Shown here: positions 34,926-44,717 of the stretch, one piece after another
Layout of the letters: every line of letters begins with the position of its first letter
How positions within the stretch are numbered: position 1 is the stretch's first letter
Source of the DNA: Halanaerobium saccharolyticum
Lineage (GTDB): Bacteria; Bacillota; Halanaerobiia; Halanaerobiales; Halanaerobiaceae
Assembly: GCF_003259895.1 (NCBI RefSeq)
Contig: NZ_QLME01000014.1
Location: 1-64,000, forward strand
Direction: 5' to 3'
DNA: 64,000 nucleotides
The notes under the pieces: generated by a model
Database searches by the model: none
The model's input: only the letters and a program-made list of their open reading frames with translations
What the model was told of the DNA's origin: nothing
Translations under genes and position numbers: made by a program

Positions 34926-35459
34926 TTAGACAAAACTCATTATAAATTTATTATATAAACTTCTTTTTCCATCAAAATAGCTCAGAATTTCTCCCTCATC
35001 CACCAGCTCACTTTTTTCTTCTCCCAGATATATACTATAACTGCTCCAGCGATAATCTCCAGGTTTTAAGGTAAGCTTATCTTTAACTGGATTCAGATGA
35101 ATATAGCGATTAACAACTAAATTATAATAATTATTTTCTATTATTTTGGAACCATAGCGCCCCTGAAAAACATGGCCAACTGTGTTATATCGCTCATTAA
35201 AATATCTTGCATAACGCCAGTTAACTTCTCTCATAATTCTCCAGATTTCAATATCTTTTGTTTTAATTTGAAGATGAACATGGTTGGGCATCAGGCAATA
35301 AGTTAAAATACTGTAATCATGTCTTGCTTTTACTTCTTTAATTATATCTAAATAGATCAGATGATCAACAGCATCTAAAAAAATATTTTGCTTCTTATTA
35401 CCTCTGCAGATTATGTGATATTTTGCTCCCGGATACCAGACTCTTTTTTGATGGCCCAT
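34926..35459 (-). CDS. REP-associated tyrosine transposase (Y1, IS200-like)
   Basis: A 177-residue Y1 HUH single-strand transposase of the RAYT group. The HUH motif is PNHVHLQIK near residue 65, preceded by YHIICRGNKKQNIF; NRYIHLNPVKDKLTLKPGDY near 130 and WSSYSIYLG are family marks. The start at 35459 follows AAGGAAGG by six bases. RAYTs are usually single-copy, domesticated and move small REP hairpins. A repeat of phased 10-bp units lies about 130 bases upstream, with related copies at 44.6 and 51.4 kb. The gene looks intact. Confidence 0.9.
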   Translation of the reverse strand: MGHQKRVWYPGAKYHIICRGNKKQNIFLDAVDHLIYLDIIKEVKARHDYSILTYCLMPNHVHLQIKTKDIEIWRIMREVNWRYARYFNERYNTVGHVFQGRYGSKIIENNYYNLVVNRYIHLNPVKDKLTLKPGDYRWSSYSIYLGEEKSELVDEGEILSYFDGKRSLYNKFIMSFV

Positions 35460-35590
35460 GATCATCCTTCCTTTCATTATTTTACTTTAATTATATTATA
35501 TCCTTTTATTTTATTAATTTCAATTATTTTACATAATAAAATAAAAAATATTATTTCGTACGCAAAGTTTTACATAATTCGACAGGTTCA

Positions 35591-35630
35591 CGGTGCGTGT
35601 ACATAAATAAACATAAACGCACATAAACGC
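35591..35630 (+). repeat. Phased-decamer repeat, copy A
   Basis: CGGTGC is followed by 10-base units GTGTACATAA, ATAAACATAA and ACGCACATAA and a partial fourth. Related copies lie at 44645 and 51361. It sits between the RAYT gene and the pyruvate:ferredoxin oxidoreductase terminator. Confidence 0.75.
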
Positions 35631-35631
35631 A

Positions 35632-35661
35632 AAAAGACCAGCGGCGTCCCGCTGGTCTTTT
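35632..35661 (-). terminator. Terminator of pyruvate:ferredoxin oxidoreductase
   Basis: AAAAGACCAGCGG and CCGCTGGTCTTTT form a perfect 13-base stem with a CGTC loop. A and T runs on either side let it work in both directions. Confidence 0.92.
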
Positions 35662-35703
35662 ATCTTTGATCTTATTTATTTTTAAGCTGTTTTTTCTTTA
35701 GCC

Positions 35704-38700
35704 TTACTCTTCTTCAGGAGCATAAGCTGTTTCCAGTCTCTTGTAGGACTGATAGCGTTCTTCTGCATCCTTTTCTGATTTTTCAAAGAGCTCTTCAGCA
35801 ATTTCAGGGAATGTCTTCTGTAAGGAGGAGAAACGTACCTCACTGAGTAAGAAATCTCTGAAGCTTTCAGTAGGCTCTTTAGAATCCATGCTGAATGGAT
35901 TCTTGCCTTGCTCTTTAAGCTCTGGGTTGAAGCGGAATAAATGCCAGTAACCTGCTTTAACAGCATCTTTTTCCTGGCTCACACTGCAGCCCATACCAGC
36001 TTTAAGTCCATGAGAAATACATGGTGAGTAAGCAATTACGATGGAAGGTCCATCATATGCTTCAGCTTCGGCGATAGCTTTGATAGCCTGGTTCATATTA
36101 GCTCCCAGAGAAATCTGAGCTACATAAACATAGCCGTAAGTCATAGCCATCTGGCCTAAGTCTTTCTTCTTGATCTTCTTACCAGAAGCAGCAAACTTAG
36201 CAGCTGCAGCTGTTGGAGTAGCTTTAGAGGACTGTCCACCGGTATTAGAATAAACCTCTGTATCAAAGACTAATACATTTACATCATCACCAGAAGCGAT
36301 AACGTGGTCTAATCCACCATAACCGATATCATAAGCCCAGCCGTCTCCACCGAAGATCCACTGAGATTTTTTAGTAATAAATTCTTTGCGGTCTACGATC
36401 TCAGCAATTACTTCGTTTTCACTGTACTTAGCGAGTAAAGGCATCATTTTCTTCTTGATTTCTTGAGTCTTCTCGCCGTCATTATAGTTATCTAACATTT
36501 CTTTCATTAATTCAGTTAACTCTGGATCCAGGTTAAGCTCAATTGCTTCTTCCATCAGGTCAGCAATTTTAGCTCTAATCTGCTGATTAGCTAAGAACAT
36601 ACCATAACCATACTCGGCGTTATCCTCAAATAAGGAGTTAGCCCAGGCTGGTCCGTGTCCTTCTGGATTAGTAGAGTAAACAGATACAGGAGCAGATCCA
36701 CCCCAGATTGAAGAACAACCTGTAGCGTTAGCAATTAACATTCTGTCTCCGAATAACTGTGTAACTAGCTTAGCATAAGCTGTTTCTCCACATCCGGCAC
36801 AGGCACCGTGGAACTCAAGTAGTGGTTCCTGGAACTGACTACCTTTAATATTAACAGCATCCATTAAGTCATCTTTAATAGATATTTCGTCAATAGCATA
36901 ATCCCAGTTGTCTGCTTCTTTGGCTGCCATTTCTGCAAATGAAGTCATTTCTAACGCATCAACAGGACATACCTCAGCACAAACACCACAACCAGTACAG
37001 TCATAAGGACTCACCTGGATCTTGTACTGTAAACCTTCTAACTGCTTACCGCGTGCATCCAGAGTTTCAAATCCTTCTGGAGCTGCTGCAGCTTCTTCTT
37101 CATCCAGTAAGAAAGGTCTGATAACAGCATGTGGACATGCTAATGAACACTGGTTACACTGGATACACTTGTCGCTTAACCAGTTAGGTACATTAACTGC
37201 GATTCCACGTTTTTCATACTTAGATAGCCCTGGAGGGAAGTGTCCATCTTCACGGCCAACAAATGTACTAACAGGTAAATCATCACCTTTTTGTGCATTA
37301 ACAACTTTAAGTACATTTTTAACGAATTCTGGCACGTCTGCTTCCTCTTCCTCTTCTGCATCTACTGCACTTGACCATTCAGCAGGTACATCAATTTTAA
37401 CTAAGGCATCCATAGCTTTATCTACAGCTTTATTATTCATTTCAACAATCTTATCACCTTTGTGTCCATAAGATTTCTGAATAGCTTCTTTTAGATATTC
37501 AATGGCTTCATCAACAGGAATAATATCAGCTACCTCAAAGAAAGCAGTCTGCATAACCATGTTGATTCTCTGGCCTAAGCCAACTTCCTGAGCGATATCT
37601 ACAGCGTTAATTGTATAGAAATTAATATCGTGATCAGCGATATATTTCTTCATTTCTGCAGGAAGATTTTTGTCTAACTCTTCTGCTGACCAGGTACAGT
37701 TAAGAACAAAGCTTCCACCGTCTTTTAGATCCTGTACCATCTCAAATTTATCTACATAAGATTCGTTATGACAGGCTACATAGTCTGCCTCATCAATTAA
37801 GTAAGTTGACTTAATTGGCTCATTACCAAATCTTAAGTGAGATACTGTTACACCACCAGATTTTTTGGAGTCATAAGAGAAATATGCCTGAGCATACTTG
37901 TCTGTATTATCACCAATAATTTTGATAGCATTTTTGTTAGCACCAACAGTACCATCAGAACCAAGACCCCAGAATTTACAGCGAACTGTATCTGCTGGAG
38001 AAGTATTAATATGTTCATTAAGTTCAAGATTGGTATGGGTCACATCATCTTTAATACCAATAGTAAACTGATTTTTAGGCTTATCTTTTCTAAGGTTATC
38101 AAATACAGCCTTAATTTGAGTAGGTGTAGTATCCTTAGAACTTAAACCATAACGTCCACCAACAATAACAGGACGCTTTTCATGATCATAGAATAATGAT
38201 CTTACATCTTCATAAAGTGGTTCCCCTACTGCACCAGGTTCTTTAGTTCTATCTAATACAGCAATCTTCTCAGCAGTTTCTGGAAGAGCTTTCATGAAGT
38301 ATTTTTCGGAGAATGGACGATATAATCTTACTTTAATCAGACCAACTTTTTCTCCCTGATCAACTAAGTATTTAACAGTTTCTTCGATAGTATCAGTTAC
38401 AGAACCCATTGCCACAATTACATATTCAGCATCTTCTGCACCTACATAGTTAAATGGATGGTATTCTCTACCTGTTAATTCGGAAATATCCTGCATATAA
38501 TCTTCTACAATATCAGGCACTGCATCATAGAAACCGTTTGCAGCTTCGCGAGCCTGGAAGAAAATATCCGGATTTTGAGCTGTACCCATTGTTACAGGAC
38601 GCTCAGGATTTAAAGCTCTGTGTCTGAATTCGCTAACCTTACCGTAGTCAACCAATTCTGCCAGATCATCATAATCTAAAACTTCTATTTTTTGATACTC

Positions 38701-39234
38701 ATGAGATGTTCTAAAACCATCAAAGAAATGTACAAACGGAACACTTGATTTAATAGATGCCAGATGAGCAACACCAGCTAAGTCCATAACTTCCTGAACA
38801 CTACCAGCAGCAATCATAGCTGTACCTGTCTGACGGGCAGCCATTACATCAGAGTGGTCACCAAAAATTGATAGAGCATGTGTAGCAACAGTACGTGCAC
38901 TAACATGAAAAACACCAGGTAATAATTCACCGGCGATTTTGTACATATTAGGCAGCATCAGTAATAATCCCTGAGAAGCTGTAAAAGTAGTTGTCAAAGC
39001 GCCTGCCACCAAGGAACCGTGTACTGCACCAGATGCTCCTCCCTCAGACTGCATTTCAGTCAACTTCACTTCCTGGTCGAAAATGTTCTTGCGACCGTTA
39101 GCACTCCATGAGTCGACTAATTCAGCCATTGGAGATGAAGGAGTAATAGGATAGATAGCTGCTACGTCTGTAAAAGCATATGCTACATGAGCTGCAGCAG
39201 TGTTTCCATCCATGGTCTTCATTTGATTTGCCAT
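35704..39234 (-). CDS. nifJ: Pyruvate:ferredoxin (flavodoxin) oxidoreductase
   Basis: An 1176-residue single-chain POR. Domains run in the usual order: the N-terminal pyruvate domain (YPITPSSPMAELVD near residue 29), the transketolase-like domain II, the gamma domain, a two-cluster ferredoxin domain (CIQCNQCSLACP near 690 and CTGCGVCAEVCP near 745), and the TPP domain with CAGCGETAY and GDGWAYDIGYGGLDH near 970. It oxidises pyruvate to acetyl-CoA, CO2 and reduced ferredoxin, the likely electron source for Rnf and hydrogenases. It has a near-consensus promoter, a Rex-like site and a perfect terminator, so it is monocistronic. The start follows AGGAGGG. Confidence 0.97.
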   Translation of the reverse strand: MANQMKTMDGNTAAAHVAYAFTDVAAIYPITPSSPMAELVDSWSANGRKNIFDQEVKLTEMQSEGGASGAVHGSLVAGALTTTFTASQGLLLMLPNMYKIAGELLPGVFHVSARTVATHALSIFGDHSDVMAARQTGTAMIAAGSVQEVMDLAGVAHLASIKSSVPFVHFFDGFRTSHEYQKIEVLDYDDLAELVDYGKVSEFRHRALNPERPVTMGTAQNPDIFFQAREAANGFYDAVPDIVEDYMQDISELTGREYHPFNYVGAEDAEYVIVAMGSVTDTIEETVKYLVDQGEKVGLIKVRLYRPFSEKYFMKALPETAEKIAVLDRTKEPGAVGEPLYEDVRSLFYDHEKRPVIVGGRYGLSSKDTTPTQIKAVFDNLRKDKPKNQFTIGIKDDVTHTNLELNEHINTSPADTVRCKFWGLGSDGTVGANKNAIKIIGDNTDKYAQAYFSYDSKKSGGVTVSHLRFGNEPIKSTYLIDEADYVACHNESYVDKFEMVQDLKDGGSFVLNCTWSAEELDKNLPAEMKKYIADHDINFYTINAVDIAQEVGLGQRINMVMQTAFFEVADIIPVDEAIEYLKEAIQKSYGHKGDKIVEMNNKAVDKAMDALVKIDVPAEWSSAVDAEEEEEADVPEFVKNVLKVVNAQKGDDLPVSTFVGREDGHFPPGLSKYEKRGIAVNVPNWLSDKCIQCNQCSLACPHAVIRPFLLDEEEAAAAPEGFETLDARGKQLEGLQYKIQVSPYDCTGCGVCAEVCPVDALEMTSFAEMAAKEADNWDYAIDEISIKDDLMDAVNIKGSQFQEPLLEFHGACAGCGETAYAKLVTQLFGDRMLIANATGCSSIWGGSAPVSVYSTNPEGHGPAWANSLFEDNAEYGYGMFLANQQIRAKIADLMEEAIELNLDPELTELMKEMLDNYNDGEKTQEIKKKMMPLLAKYSENEVIAEIVDRKEFITKKSQWIFGGDGWAYDIGYGGLDHVIASGDDVNVLVFDTEVYSNTGGQSSKATPTAAAAKFAASGKKIKKKDLGQMAMTYGYVYVAQISLGANMNQAIKAIAEAEAYDGPSIVIAYSPCISHGLKAGMGCSVSQEKDAVKAGYWHLFRFNPELKEQGKNPFSMDSKEPTESFRDFLLSEVRFSSLQKTFPEIAEELFEKSEKDAEERYQSYKRLETAYAPEEE

Positions 39235-39288
39235 TATAACTTTCCCTCCTATTAATAAGGTAAATTTTTATTATTTATTTCCTCTTTA

Positions 39289-39328
39289 AGTATAATACTT
39301 TACAATTCTGCTGTCAAATATTTCACAA
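39289..39328 (-). promoter_or_regulatory. Promoter of POR with an overlapping Rex-like site
   Basis: Minus-strand TTGACA (39317-39312) and TATACT (39294-39289) are exactly 17 bases apart. TTGTGAAATATTTGACAG (39328-39311) covers the -35 box and matches the Rex consensus in its left half fully and in five of seven right-half bases. The promoter call is strong; the Rex call is weak. A further inverted repeat, TTCGAA-ATTA-TTCGAA, lies at 39354-39369. Confidence 0.75.
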
Positions 39329-39409
39329 CTTTTAAAGGGGATTTTTTGGTATTCGAAATTATTCGAATTCTTTAAATAACCGCACTATTATCCGGGCCTT
39401 GATTTTGCT

Positions 39410-40084
39410 TTATCCAGCAGCTTTTTTGGCAGTAATAATATAGAGTGATTTATTAAGGTATTCTGCCTCCGTTTTTAGTCCGCTTTCAGCCATCATTTCT
39501 GCCATTTTTTGCGGCTGATAAAAATTAACCGGCTCTCCTGCAATTTTTTCAAAAAAGATAATGGTTTTTGTGAAAAGTGTAGTGGGGTCAAATTCCAAAA
39601 TATAGAGTTTTCCTCCCGGTTTGAGAACTCTTGCAGCCTCATTTAAAGCTGTTTCCACCTGGCGGAAATGGTGCAGAGCATCCGAAATTGTTAAATAATC
39701 AAAAGTCTCAGCTGCAAAAGGGAGATCTGCACCATCTGCCAGCTCAAATTTTACTTCCTGACTAAATTCTTTTTTTCTGCCCTTAGCCAGCATTGCCTGA
39801 GAAGGATCGGCAACTGTTACTTTCAGATTTTTAGGGAGGTGATTTGCCAGTTCTCCGGTTCCACCTCCCAGATCAAGTAATTTTATTGATGACTTTTTCT
39901 TTTCAGACTTCTGTTCTGTTTTAAATTTTGTCTGATTTAAATTAAACGAGTTTCGATTTCCATTCGAATGTCTTTTTAGCTCATCTTTCTTAATTCTATT
40001 TCCCAGTTCAACCAGAACCTGATTGTGTCCGGAAATTTTCATTGCCAGATCAAAAACAGGAGCTGCCAGAGTAAATAAGTCCAT
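39410..40084 (-). CDS. Class I SAM-dependent methyltransferase
   Basis: A 224-residue Rossmann methyltransferase resembling UbiE/MenG. Motif I is LDLGGGTGELA near residue 72, with VTVADPSQAML next and the LKPGGKLYILEFDP motif near 155. The substrate cannot be told; no quinone genes are nearby. A 40-residue basic stretch (about 30-70, KKDELKRHSNGNRNSFN) is inserted before motif I compared with common relatives. The ATG at 40084 follows GAGGTGGGGG; the GTG at 40093 lies inside that site. Confidence 0.82.
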   Translation of the reverse strand: MDLFTLAAPVFDLAMKISGHNQVLVELGNRIKKDELKRHSNGNRNSFNLNQTKFKTEQKSEKKKSSIKLLDLGGGTGELANHLPKNLKVTVADPSQAMLAKGRKKEFSQEVKFELADGADLPFAAETFDYLTISDALHHFRQVETALNEAARVLKPGGKLYILEFDPTTLFTKTIIFFEKIAGEPVNFYQPQKMAEMMAESGLKTEAEYLNKSLYIITAKKAAG

Positions 40085-40149
40085 TTCCCCCACCTCAATT
40101 CTTCCTAATTTCGCCTGGATTAAAGCTGCTTATTTATTAAATAAAACTT

Positions 40150-42333
40150 CTAAAAACTTTCTGCCATCACTTTCGATTTTTCGTGAATAATTGAATATAA
40201 ATATTCTTTTTTGGCAAATGGAATTGGCTGGCTGTAGACTTCTACATCTTTAATTTTATCATTTGCGGTCCTGTGTTTAAAATTAAAATGATTTCTGTTT
40301 TTTTCTCTGGCCTGCTGCATTTCTTTTTTTACCTCTTCCTGATCTAAAATGTTTATTTCTGAAATTTTCATTGATATCAATTTTTCTCTGTTCCAGCCAT
40401 AAAAATTTTCGGCTGCAGGATTAGCATCAATGATTTGCCCATCAGCAGGATCAATAATCAGCATCACAACCTCTTCATTTTCGAAGAGAGCCCTGTATTT
40501 TCCGCGAGAACTGATATACTTTCTTTCTAAATTCTTGAATTCCGTAATATCCTGGTAAATAATATAATAGCCGTAATCCCCCCGGTTAAGTGAAATGGGA
40601 AAACCCTGAATCGAGACTTCAATTTTTTCCCCATTCTTTTTATGCCGAAATGAGCGGGCATTGACCCTCTCTCCATTTTCGACCATTTCCATAAAATTAT
40701 CGGTTTCTGAACTTTTTTCTGCCGGAACTACTATCTCTTTGATCTGTTTGTTTAAAATTTCATTTCTCTGATAGCCAAACATTTCTAAAAAGTGCTGATT
40801 TGATTTAACAACCCTAAAATTATTGTCCAGAATAACTATTCCTTCAGCACTCTGATCAAATAATTGTTCAAAGTAATTTTCATCAACATTACTCAGAAAA
40901 ATCTTTTCCCTGTTATTCTGCTGATTTTCCTGATCTAAATTATTATTTTTTAGCAGTTCTAAAAATGCATCTACAACCTCAGGTGCAAATTGAGATTTTT
41001 TATTATTTTTTATTTCCAACAAAGCCTTTTTTTGGCTTAAAGGATTCCTGTAGGATCGTTCAGATCTCATTGCATCCCAGGAGTCGGCCACAGAAAGTAT
41101 TTGAGCAACCAGTGGAATCTGCTCGTTTTTTAATCCTTCCGGGTATCCTTTGCCATCCCATCTTTCGTGGTGATATAAAATATATTCTGAAATATGTTTT
41201 AAAGAAGCAGAATTGGATAGAGCTTCACTGCCCCAGACGGGATGATTTTTTATTATTTCATATTCGGTGTTGTTTAATTTTCCTTTTTTATTTAAAATAT
41301 TTACCGGCACCAATAATTTTCCAATGTCATGCACCATACCTGCCCAGTAGGTATCAGTAATCAATTTCCTTGAAAGTCCCATTTTCTCAGCAATGGCGGA
41401 CGCTAACTCAGCCACATTTTCTGAATGCCCCCTGGTATAAGGATCATAAATTTCTAAAATTTTAATGATTGCAGAAATTAGTTCTCTGGTAAAACGCCCC
41501 TGTAAATCTTCGTAATGTTTAAAGGCAAAAAATGTAGAGGCTAAAGTGGCAAAAGACTCCATTACCTTCTTTGTTGTATCCCGAAATTCTCTGCTGCTGT
41601 CTGCAGCAATATCGAGAGAAATTCGCCCCCTGAGAGTTTGATTTGTCATAATATTGATATTCAGAGATTTTTTTATTGGTTTTAAAGCTTTTGCAAGTTT
41701 TTGTTCAGTTTCTGTTGAAATCCCCTCCATATTAATTAAGCAGTCCTGTGAGGTAAAGGCTTCTGATTTATTATAATTAAGCAAATTACTCTTATCGATT
41801 TTGATATTTTTTAAAATCTCAATATCATGACCTATAGCATCTATAAAATTGCAGATATCACCCTTTATTAAATATATTTTTCCATAATCAGCTTCGGGAA
41901 CTATTTTGACTGCGCTTTTTAGTAAATTTGATAAAAACTCCATTTCGTTAGTTTTGTTCTCTTCTCCCAGATCTGATACCATATTTATCATTGAAATAAA
42001 TCTTTCATTGAGCTCATTCAGTTCATCTAAAGACTGATCCAATTCTTCATTCATTGCCAGCAGCTCTTCATTATAGGCTGTCAGCTGCTCATTTAAAGCA
42101 TAAACTTCTTCTTTTGACTCTTTTAAACTGTCAACATGCCTCTTAATTAAAATGAAAAGCAGAACAGCAGTAAATAAAACATAAAAAGCTCCCTTAAAAG
42201 TCTGGAGCCGATTAAAAGTTTCTACATCATTAACTACAGTCAATAAAATCCTATCAGAGAAATAAATCCAGGCAAAACCAACAATTAAATAAATGATTAT
42301 TATCTTCTTTTCTTCTTTTAAAAAATTCAGCAT
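40150..42333 (-). CDS. Membrane HD-GYP protein with two C-terminal PAS domains
   Basis: A 727-residue protein. Two N-terminal helices (about 10-30 and 42-62) are followed by a long coiled coil (65-120, rich in Leu, Asn and Glu), a GAF-like region, an HD-GYP domain with HDIGK near 336 and HHERWDGKGYP near 388, and two PAS domains (about 470-590 and 595-715). PAS after the catalytic domain is less usual than before it. It probably degrades c-di-GMP under membrane and redox or ligand control. The last PAS shares its ends with the remnant at 12955. Confidence 0.9.
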   Translation of the reverse strand: MLNFLKEEKKIIIIYLIVGFAWIYFSDRILLTVVNDVETFNRLQTFKGAFYVLFTAVLLFILIKRHVDSLKESKEEVYALNEQLTAYNEELLAMNEELDQSLDELNELNERFISMINMVSDLGEENKTNEMEFLSNLLKSAVKIVPEADYGKIYLIKGDICNFIDAIGHDIEILKNIKIDKSNLLNYNKSEAFTSQDCLINMEGISTETEQKLAKALKPIKKSLNINIMTNQTLRGRISLDIAADSSREFRDTTKKVMESFATLASTFFAFKHYEDLQGRFTRELISAIIKILEIYDPYTRGHSENVAELASAIAEKMGLSRKLITDTYWAGMVHDIGKLLVPVNILNKKGKLNNTEYEIIKNHPVWGSEALSNSASLKHISEYILYHHERWDGKGYPEGLKNEQIPLVAQILSVADSWDAMRSERSYRNPLSQKKALLEIKNNKKSQFAPEVVDAFLELLKNNNLDQENQQNNREKIFLSNVDENYFEQLFDQSAEGIVILDNNFRVVKSNQHFLEMFGYQRNEILNKQIKEIVVPAEKSSETDNFMEMVENGERVNARSFRHKKNGEKIEVSIQGFPISLNRGDYGYYIIYQDITEFKNLERKYISSRGKYRALFENEEVVMLIIDPADGQIIDANPAAENFYGWNREKLISMKISEINILDQEEVKKEMQQAREKNRNHFNFKHRTANDKIKDVEVYSQPIPFAKKEYLYSIIHEKSKVMAESF

Positions 42334-42703
42334 AATTTATTCCTCCGTTTGGGGAAGGTATTGCTCTGGCTTGCGGCTGCTTCCGTTCTTTATAATTAAT
42401 AATACCCCTTTGTTTTATTTTTATTAACCAGGCCAAATTGCTTAAAAAAATAGTGACTGTTACTAAATATATTAGTTATTAGTTTCTAAATTCCTTTATA
42501 ATTTTGAAAATTATAAAAAATTATCTTAGAAAATAAAAAATCGACAAACTAGATTGAAACCCTGCCAATTTATCCATAGAACTGAATTTTGCTGCAGCTT
42601 TGCAAGCAATAATAAAGATGTTACAATAAATTATACTAATCATCCCAAAATGTTAAACTGATTTTTTAATTCCTTCTAACAATTTAATTAATGGAGGTTT
42701 TTT
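42334..42703. other. Intergenic spacer with palindrome and weak promoter
   Basis: No gene is seen in these 370 bases. There is a 19-base AT palindrome, TATAATTTTGAAAATTATA, at 42497-42515. A plausible plus-strand promoter for the next gene is TTGCAA (42600-42605) with TACAAT (42622-42627), 16 apart. The ribosome site ATGGAGG lies at 42691-42697. Confidence 0.45.
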
Positions 42704-43183
42704 ATGAAACTTAAATCAATAATAATAAAATTAATTATAATTTTGTTTTTAGTCTGTCCTCTGCAGGCGGCTGAATTAGAAAATTATTATATCCAGACAA
42801 GTTTTCATACTCATCATTACAGTCAAAAAGATTATCAAAACAATGAACAAAATCTGATTGGACTGGAAAAACACTACTCAGATAATGATTTATGTGGGAT
42901 TGCTTTTTTTAATAACACCTATGAGCAGGACACTTTTTATATTTATAAGGGAACAAACTATCATTTATTTTCAGTCGGCAGGACCGAAATAACGGCTAAA
43001 TTTACCTATGGCATCGTCCACGGATATGATGATGAAGACGGAAGGTATTCTACCTGGATGCATGAGATGGGAACTTTTCCGGCAGCAGTTTTTAGTTTTG
43101 GCTTAAGGCGCGAACCTTTCAGGCTGGATATTATACCTTTTGCTGACGCCGGAATTCTGGTCACTGGAGGAGTAGAATTTTAA
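42704..43183 (+). CDS. Small outer-membrane-type beta-barrel protein
   Basis: A 159-residue protein with a signal peptide (about 1-22, ending LQAAE). The rest is made of alternating short amphipathic strands (YYIQTSFHTHHYS, LIGLEKHYS, CGIAFFNNTYEQDTFYIYKG, AAVFSFGLRREPFRLDIIPF) and ends in GGVEF. A terminal Phe is the classic signal for insertion by the BAM machinery. The pattern resembles small eight-strand barrels annotated in proteobacteria near PagP. I do not recognise a firm family, so enzymatic function is open. It stands alone on the plus strand. Confidence 0.7.
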   Translation: MKLKSIIIKLIIILFLVCPLQAAELENYYIQTSFHTHHYSQKDYQNNEQNLIGLEKHYSDNDLCGIAFFNNTYEQDTFYIYKGTNYHLFSVGRTEITAKFTYGIVHGYDDEDGRYSTWMHEMGTFPAAVFSFGLRREPFRLDIIPFADAGILVTGGVEF

Positions 43184-43187
43184 AAAA

Positions 43188-43231
43188 ACCACCCGAATTT
43201 AGTCGATAAATTTCGACATAATTCGGGTGGT
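43188..43231 (-). terminator. Terminator of UDP-glucose dehydrogenase
   Basis: ACCACCCGAATT and AATTCGGGTGGT form a 12-base stem, extended inside by GTCGA/TCGAC, with a T7 run on the minus strand. Confidence 0.88.
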
Positions 43232-43260
43232 AAACGGTAAGTGCAAATTATAAGGGCACA

Positions 43261-44427
43261 TTAATTATTATTAAATAAATCTCTGGTATAAACCTTTTCC
43301 TCTACATCTTCCAGCTCAGCAGCCATTCGGTTGGCAATTATAATCTCTGATTCTGCTTTAAACTCATCTAAATCCTTAATAACTCTTGATCTATAGAATT
43401 GATCGTCTTCCAGAGCCGGCTCATAAACTACTACCTCTATTCCTTTAGCTTTGATGCGCTTCATAACTCCCTGGACAGAGGACTGTCTAAAGTTATCCGA
43501 GTTCTTCTTCATTGTTAAGCGATAAATCCCGACTTTTTCCGGCTGCTGTTTAACTATCATTTCGGCAATGTGATCTTTTCTGGTTCGATTGGCATCAACA
43601 ATCGCCTGCATAATATTGTTGGGAACATCTTCGTAATTAGCAAGCAGCTGTTTGGTATCTTTGGGAAGACAGTAGCCGCCATAGCCAAAAGAAGGATTGT
43701 TGTAGTGATCTCCAATTCGCGGATCCAGACCAACTCCTTCAATAATCTGTTTGCTGTCTAAGTCTCTAACTTCGGCATAGGTGTCCAGCTCATTAAAAAA
43801 GGCAACTCGCATGGCCAGATAGGTATTGGCAAATAACTTTATTGCCTCTGCCTCAGTCGAATCGGTAAATAAAACCTGGATATCTTCCTTTTTTGCTCCC
43901 TCTACTAAAAGGCCAGCAAACTCTTCTGCTCTTTCAGACTGTTCCCCCACAATAATCCGGGAAGGATAAAGATTATCGTAAAGAGCCTTACCCTCTCGTA
44001 AAAATTCGGGGGAAAATATGATGTTTTCTGTATCAAATTTTTCCCGTAATTCTTTAGTATAGCCAACTGGAACTGTTGATTTGATAATCATTACCGCATC
44101 TTCGTTAAAAGAAAGTACATTTGCTACAACAGCCTCAACTGTTCTGGTGTTAAAATAGTTTTGATCCGGATCATAATTTGTTGGAGTAGCGATAATCACA
44201 TAGTCCGCCTCACGATAAGCTTTTAGCGAATCAGTTGTCGCCTTTAAATCAAGCTCCTTATTGGCCAGATAGTCTTCCAGTTCCTGGTCAACAATTGGAG
44301 ACTCTCTTCGATTAATCATCTCTACCTTTTCCTCGATTACATCTACTGCAGTTACCTCATGGTTTTGAGCAAGTAAAACTGCATTGGACAGCCCCACATA
44401 TCCAGCTCCTGCTACTGTGATTTTCAT
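43261..44427 (-). CDS. ugd: UDP-glucose 6-dehydrogenase
   Basis: A 388-residue nucleotide-sugar dehydrogenase, the same length as the E. coli enzyme. The NAD-binding motif GAGYVGLS lies at 6-13, [10 protein letters not shown] near 115, PEFLREGKA near 142 and the catalytic Cys253 in [10 protein letters not shown]. It oxidises UDP-glucose to UDP-glucuronate for surface polysaccharide. The start at 44427 follows GGGAG; the ATG at 44478 would add 17 residues before the Rossmann fold. The two Wzz-like genes at 46-49 kb may belong to the same surface polymer. Confidence 0.92.
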   Translation of the reverse strand: MKITVAGAGYVGLSNAVLLAQNHEVTAVDVIEEKVEMINRRESPIVDQELEDYLANKELDLKATTDSLKAYREADYVIIATPTNYDPDQNYFNTRTVEAVVANVLSFNEDAVMIIKSTVPVGYTKELREKFDTENIIFSPEFLREGKALYDNLYPSRIIVGEQSERAEEFAGLLVEGAKKEDIQVLFTDSTEAEAIKLFANTYLAMRVAFFNELDTYAEVRDLDSKQIIEGVGLDPRIGDHYNNPSFGYGGYCLPKDTKQLLANYEDVPNNIMQAIVDANRTRKDHIAEMIVKQQPEKVGIYRLTMKKNSDNFRQSSVQGVMKRIKAKGIEVVVYEPALEDDQFYRSRVIKDLDEFKAESEIIIANRMAAELEDVEEKVYTRDLFNNN

Positions 44428-44644
44428 ATTATCATTCTCCCTGTATGTAAATTTTATTATTAATGAATAATTTCTCAACTCTAATTTTATTACAAAAAGG
44501 GTCGAGATTCAAACCTAAAGCTCGACAATTTTTACTGTTTGAAACTTCTAATCTAAAAATAATTTGATTTTAGATGCAGGAAAAGCAATTTTGAGTTATA
44601 ATATAATATATAAGCTAATCAATCAACTTTAGCACCCTGAATCT

Positions 44645-44693
44645 ACCCGGTGCGTGAACATATGTGAACATAAATGAAAGTAAACAAACATAA
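44645..44693 (+). repeat. Phased-decamer repeat, copy B
   Basis: ACCCGGTGC is followed by units GTGAACATAT, GTGAACATAA, ATGAAAGTAA and ACAAACATAA, exactly 10 bases each. The upstream GCACC at 44631 can pair with GGTGC. It lies 25 bases before the start of the glutamate-cysteine ligase gene, probably within its leader; a TATAAT element lies upstream near 44597. Confidence 0.78.
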
Positions 44694-44717
44694 ATATCCA
44701 AAAGGAAAGGAAAGATT

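Noticed and set aside
37022-37471. 149-codon plus-strand frame inside POR
   Set aside because: It is an antisense shadow of the highly conserved POR ferredoxin domain, without ribosome site.
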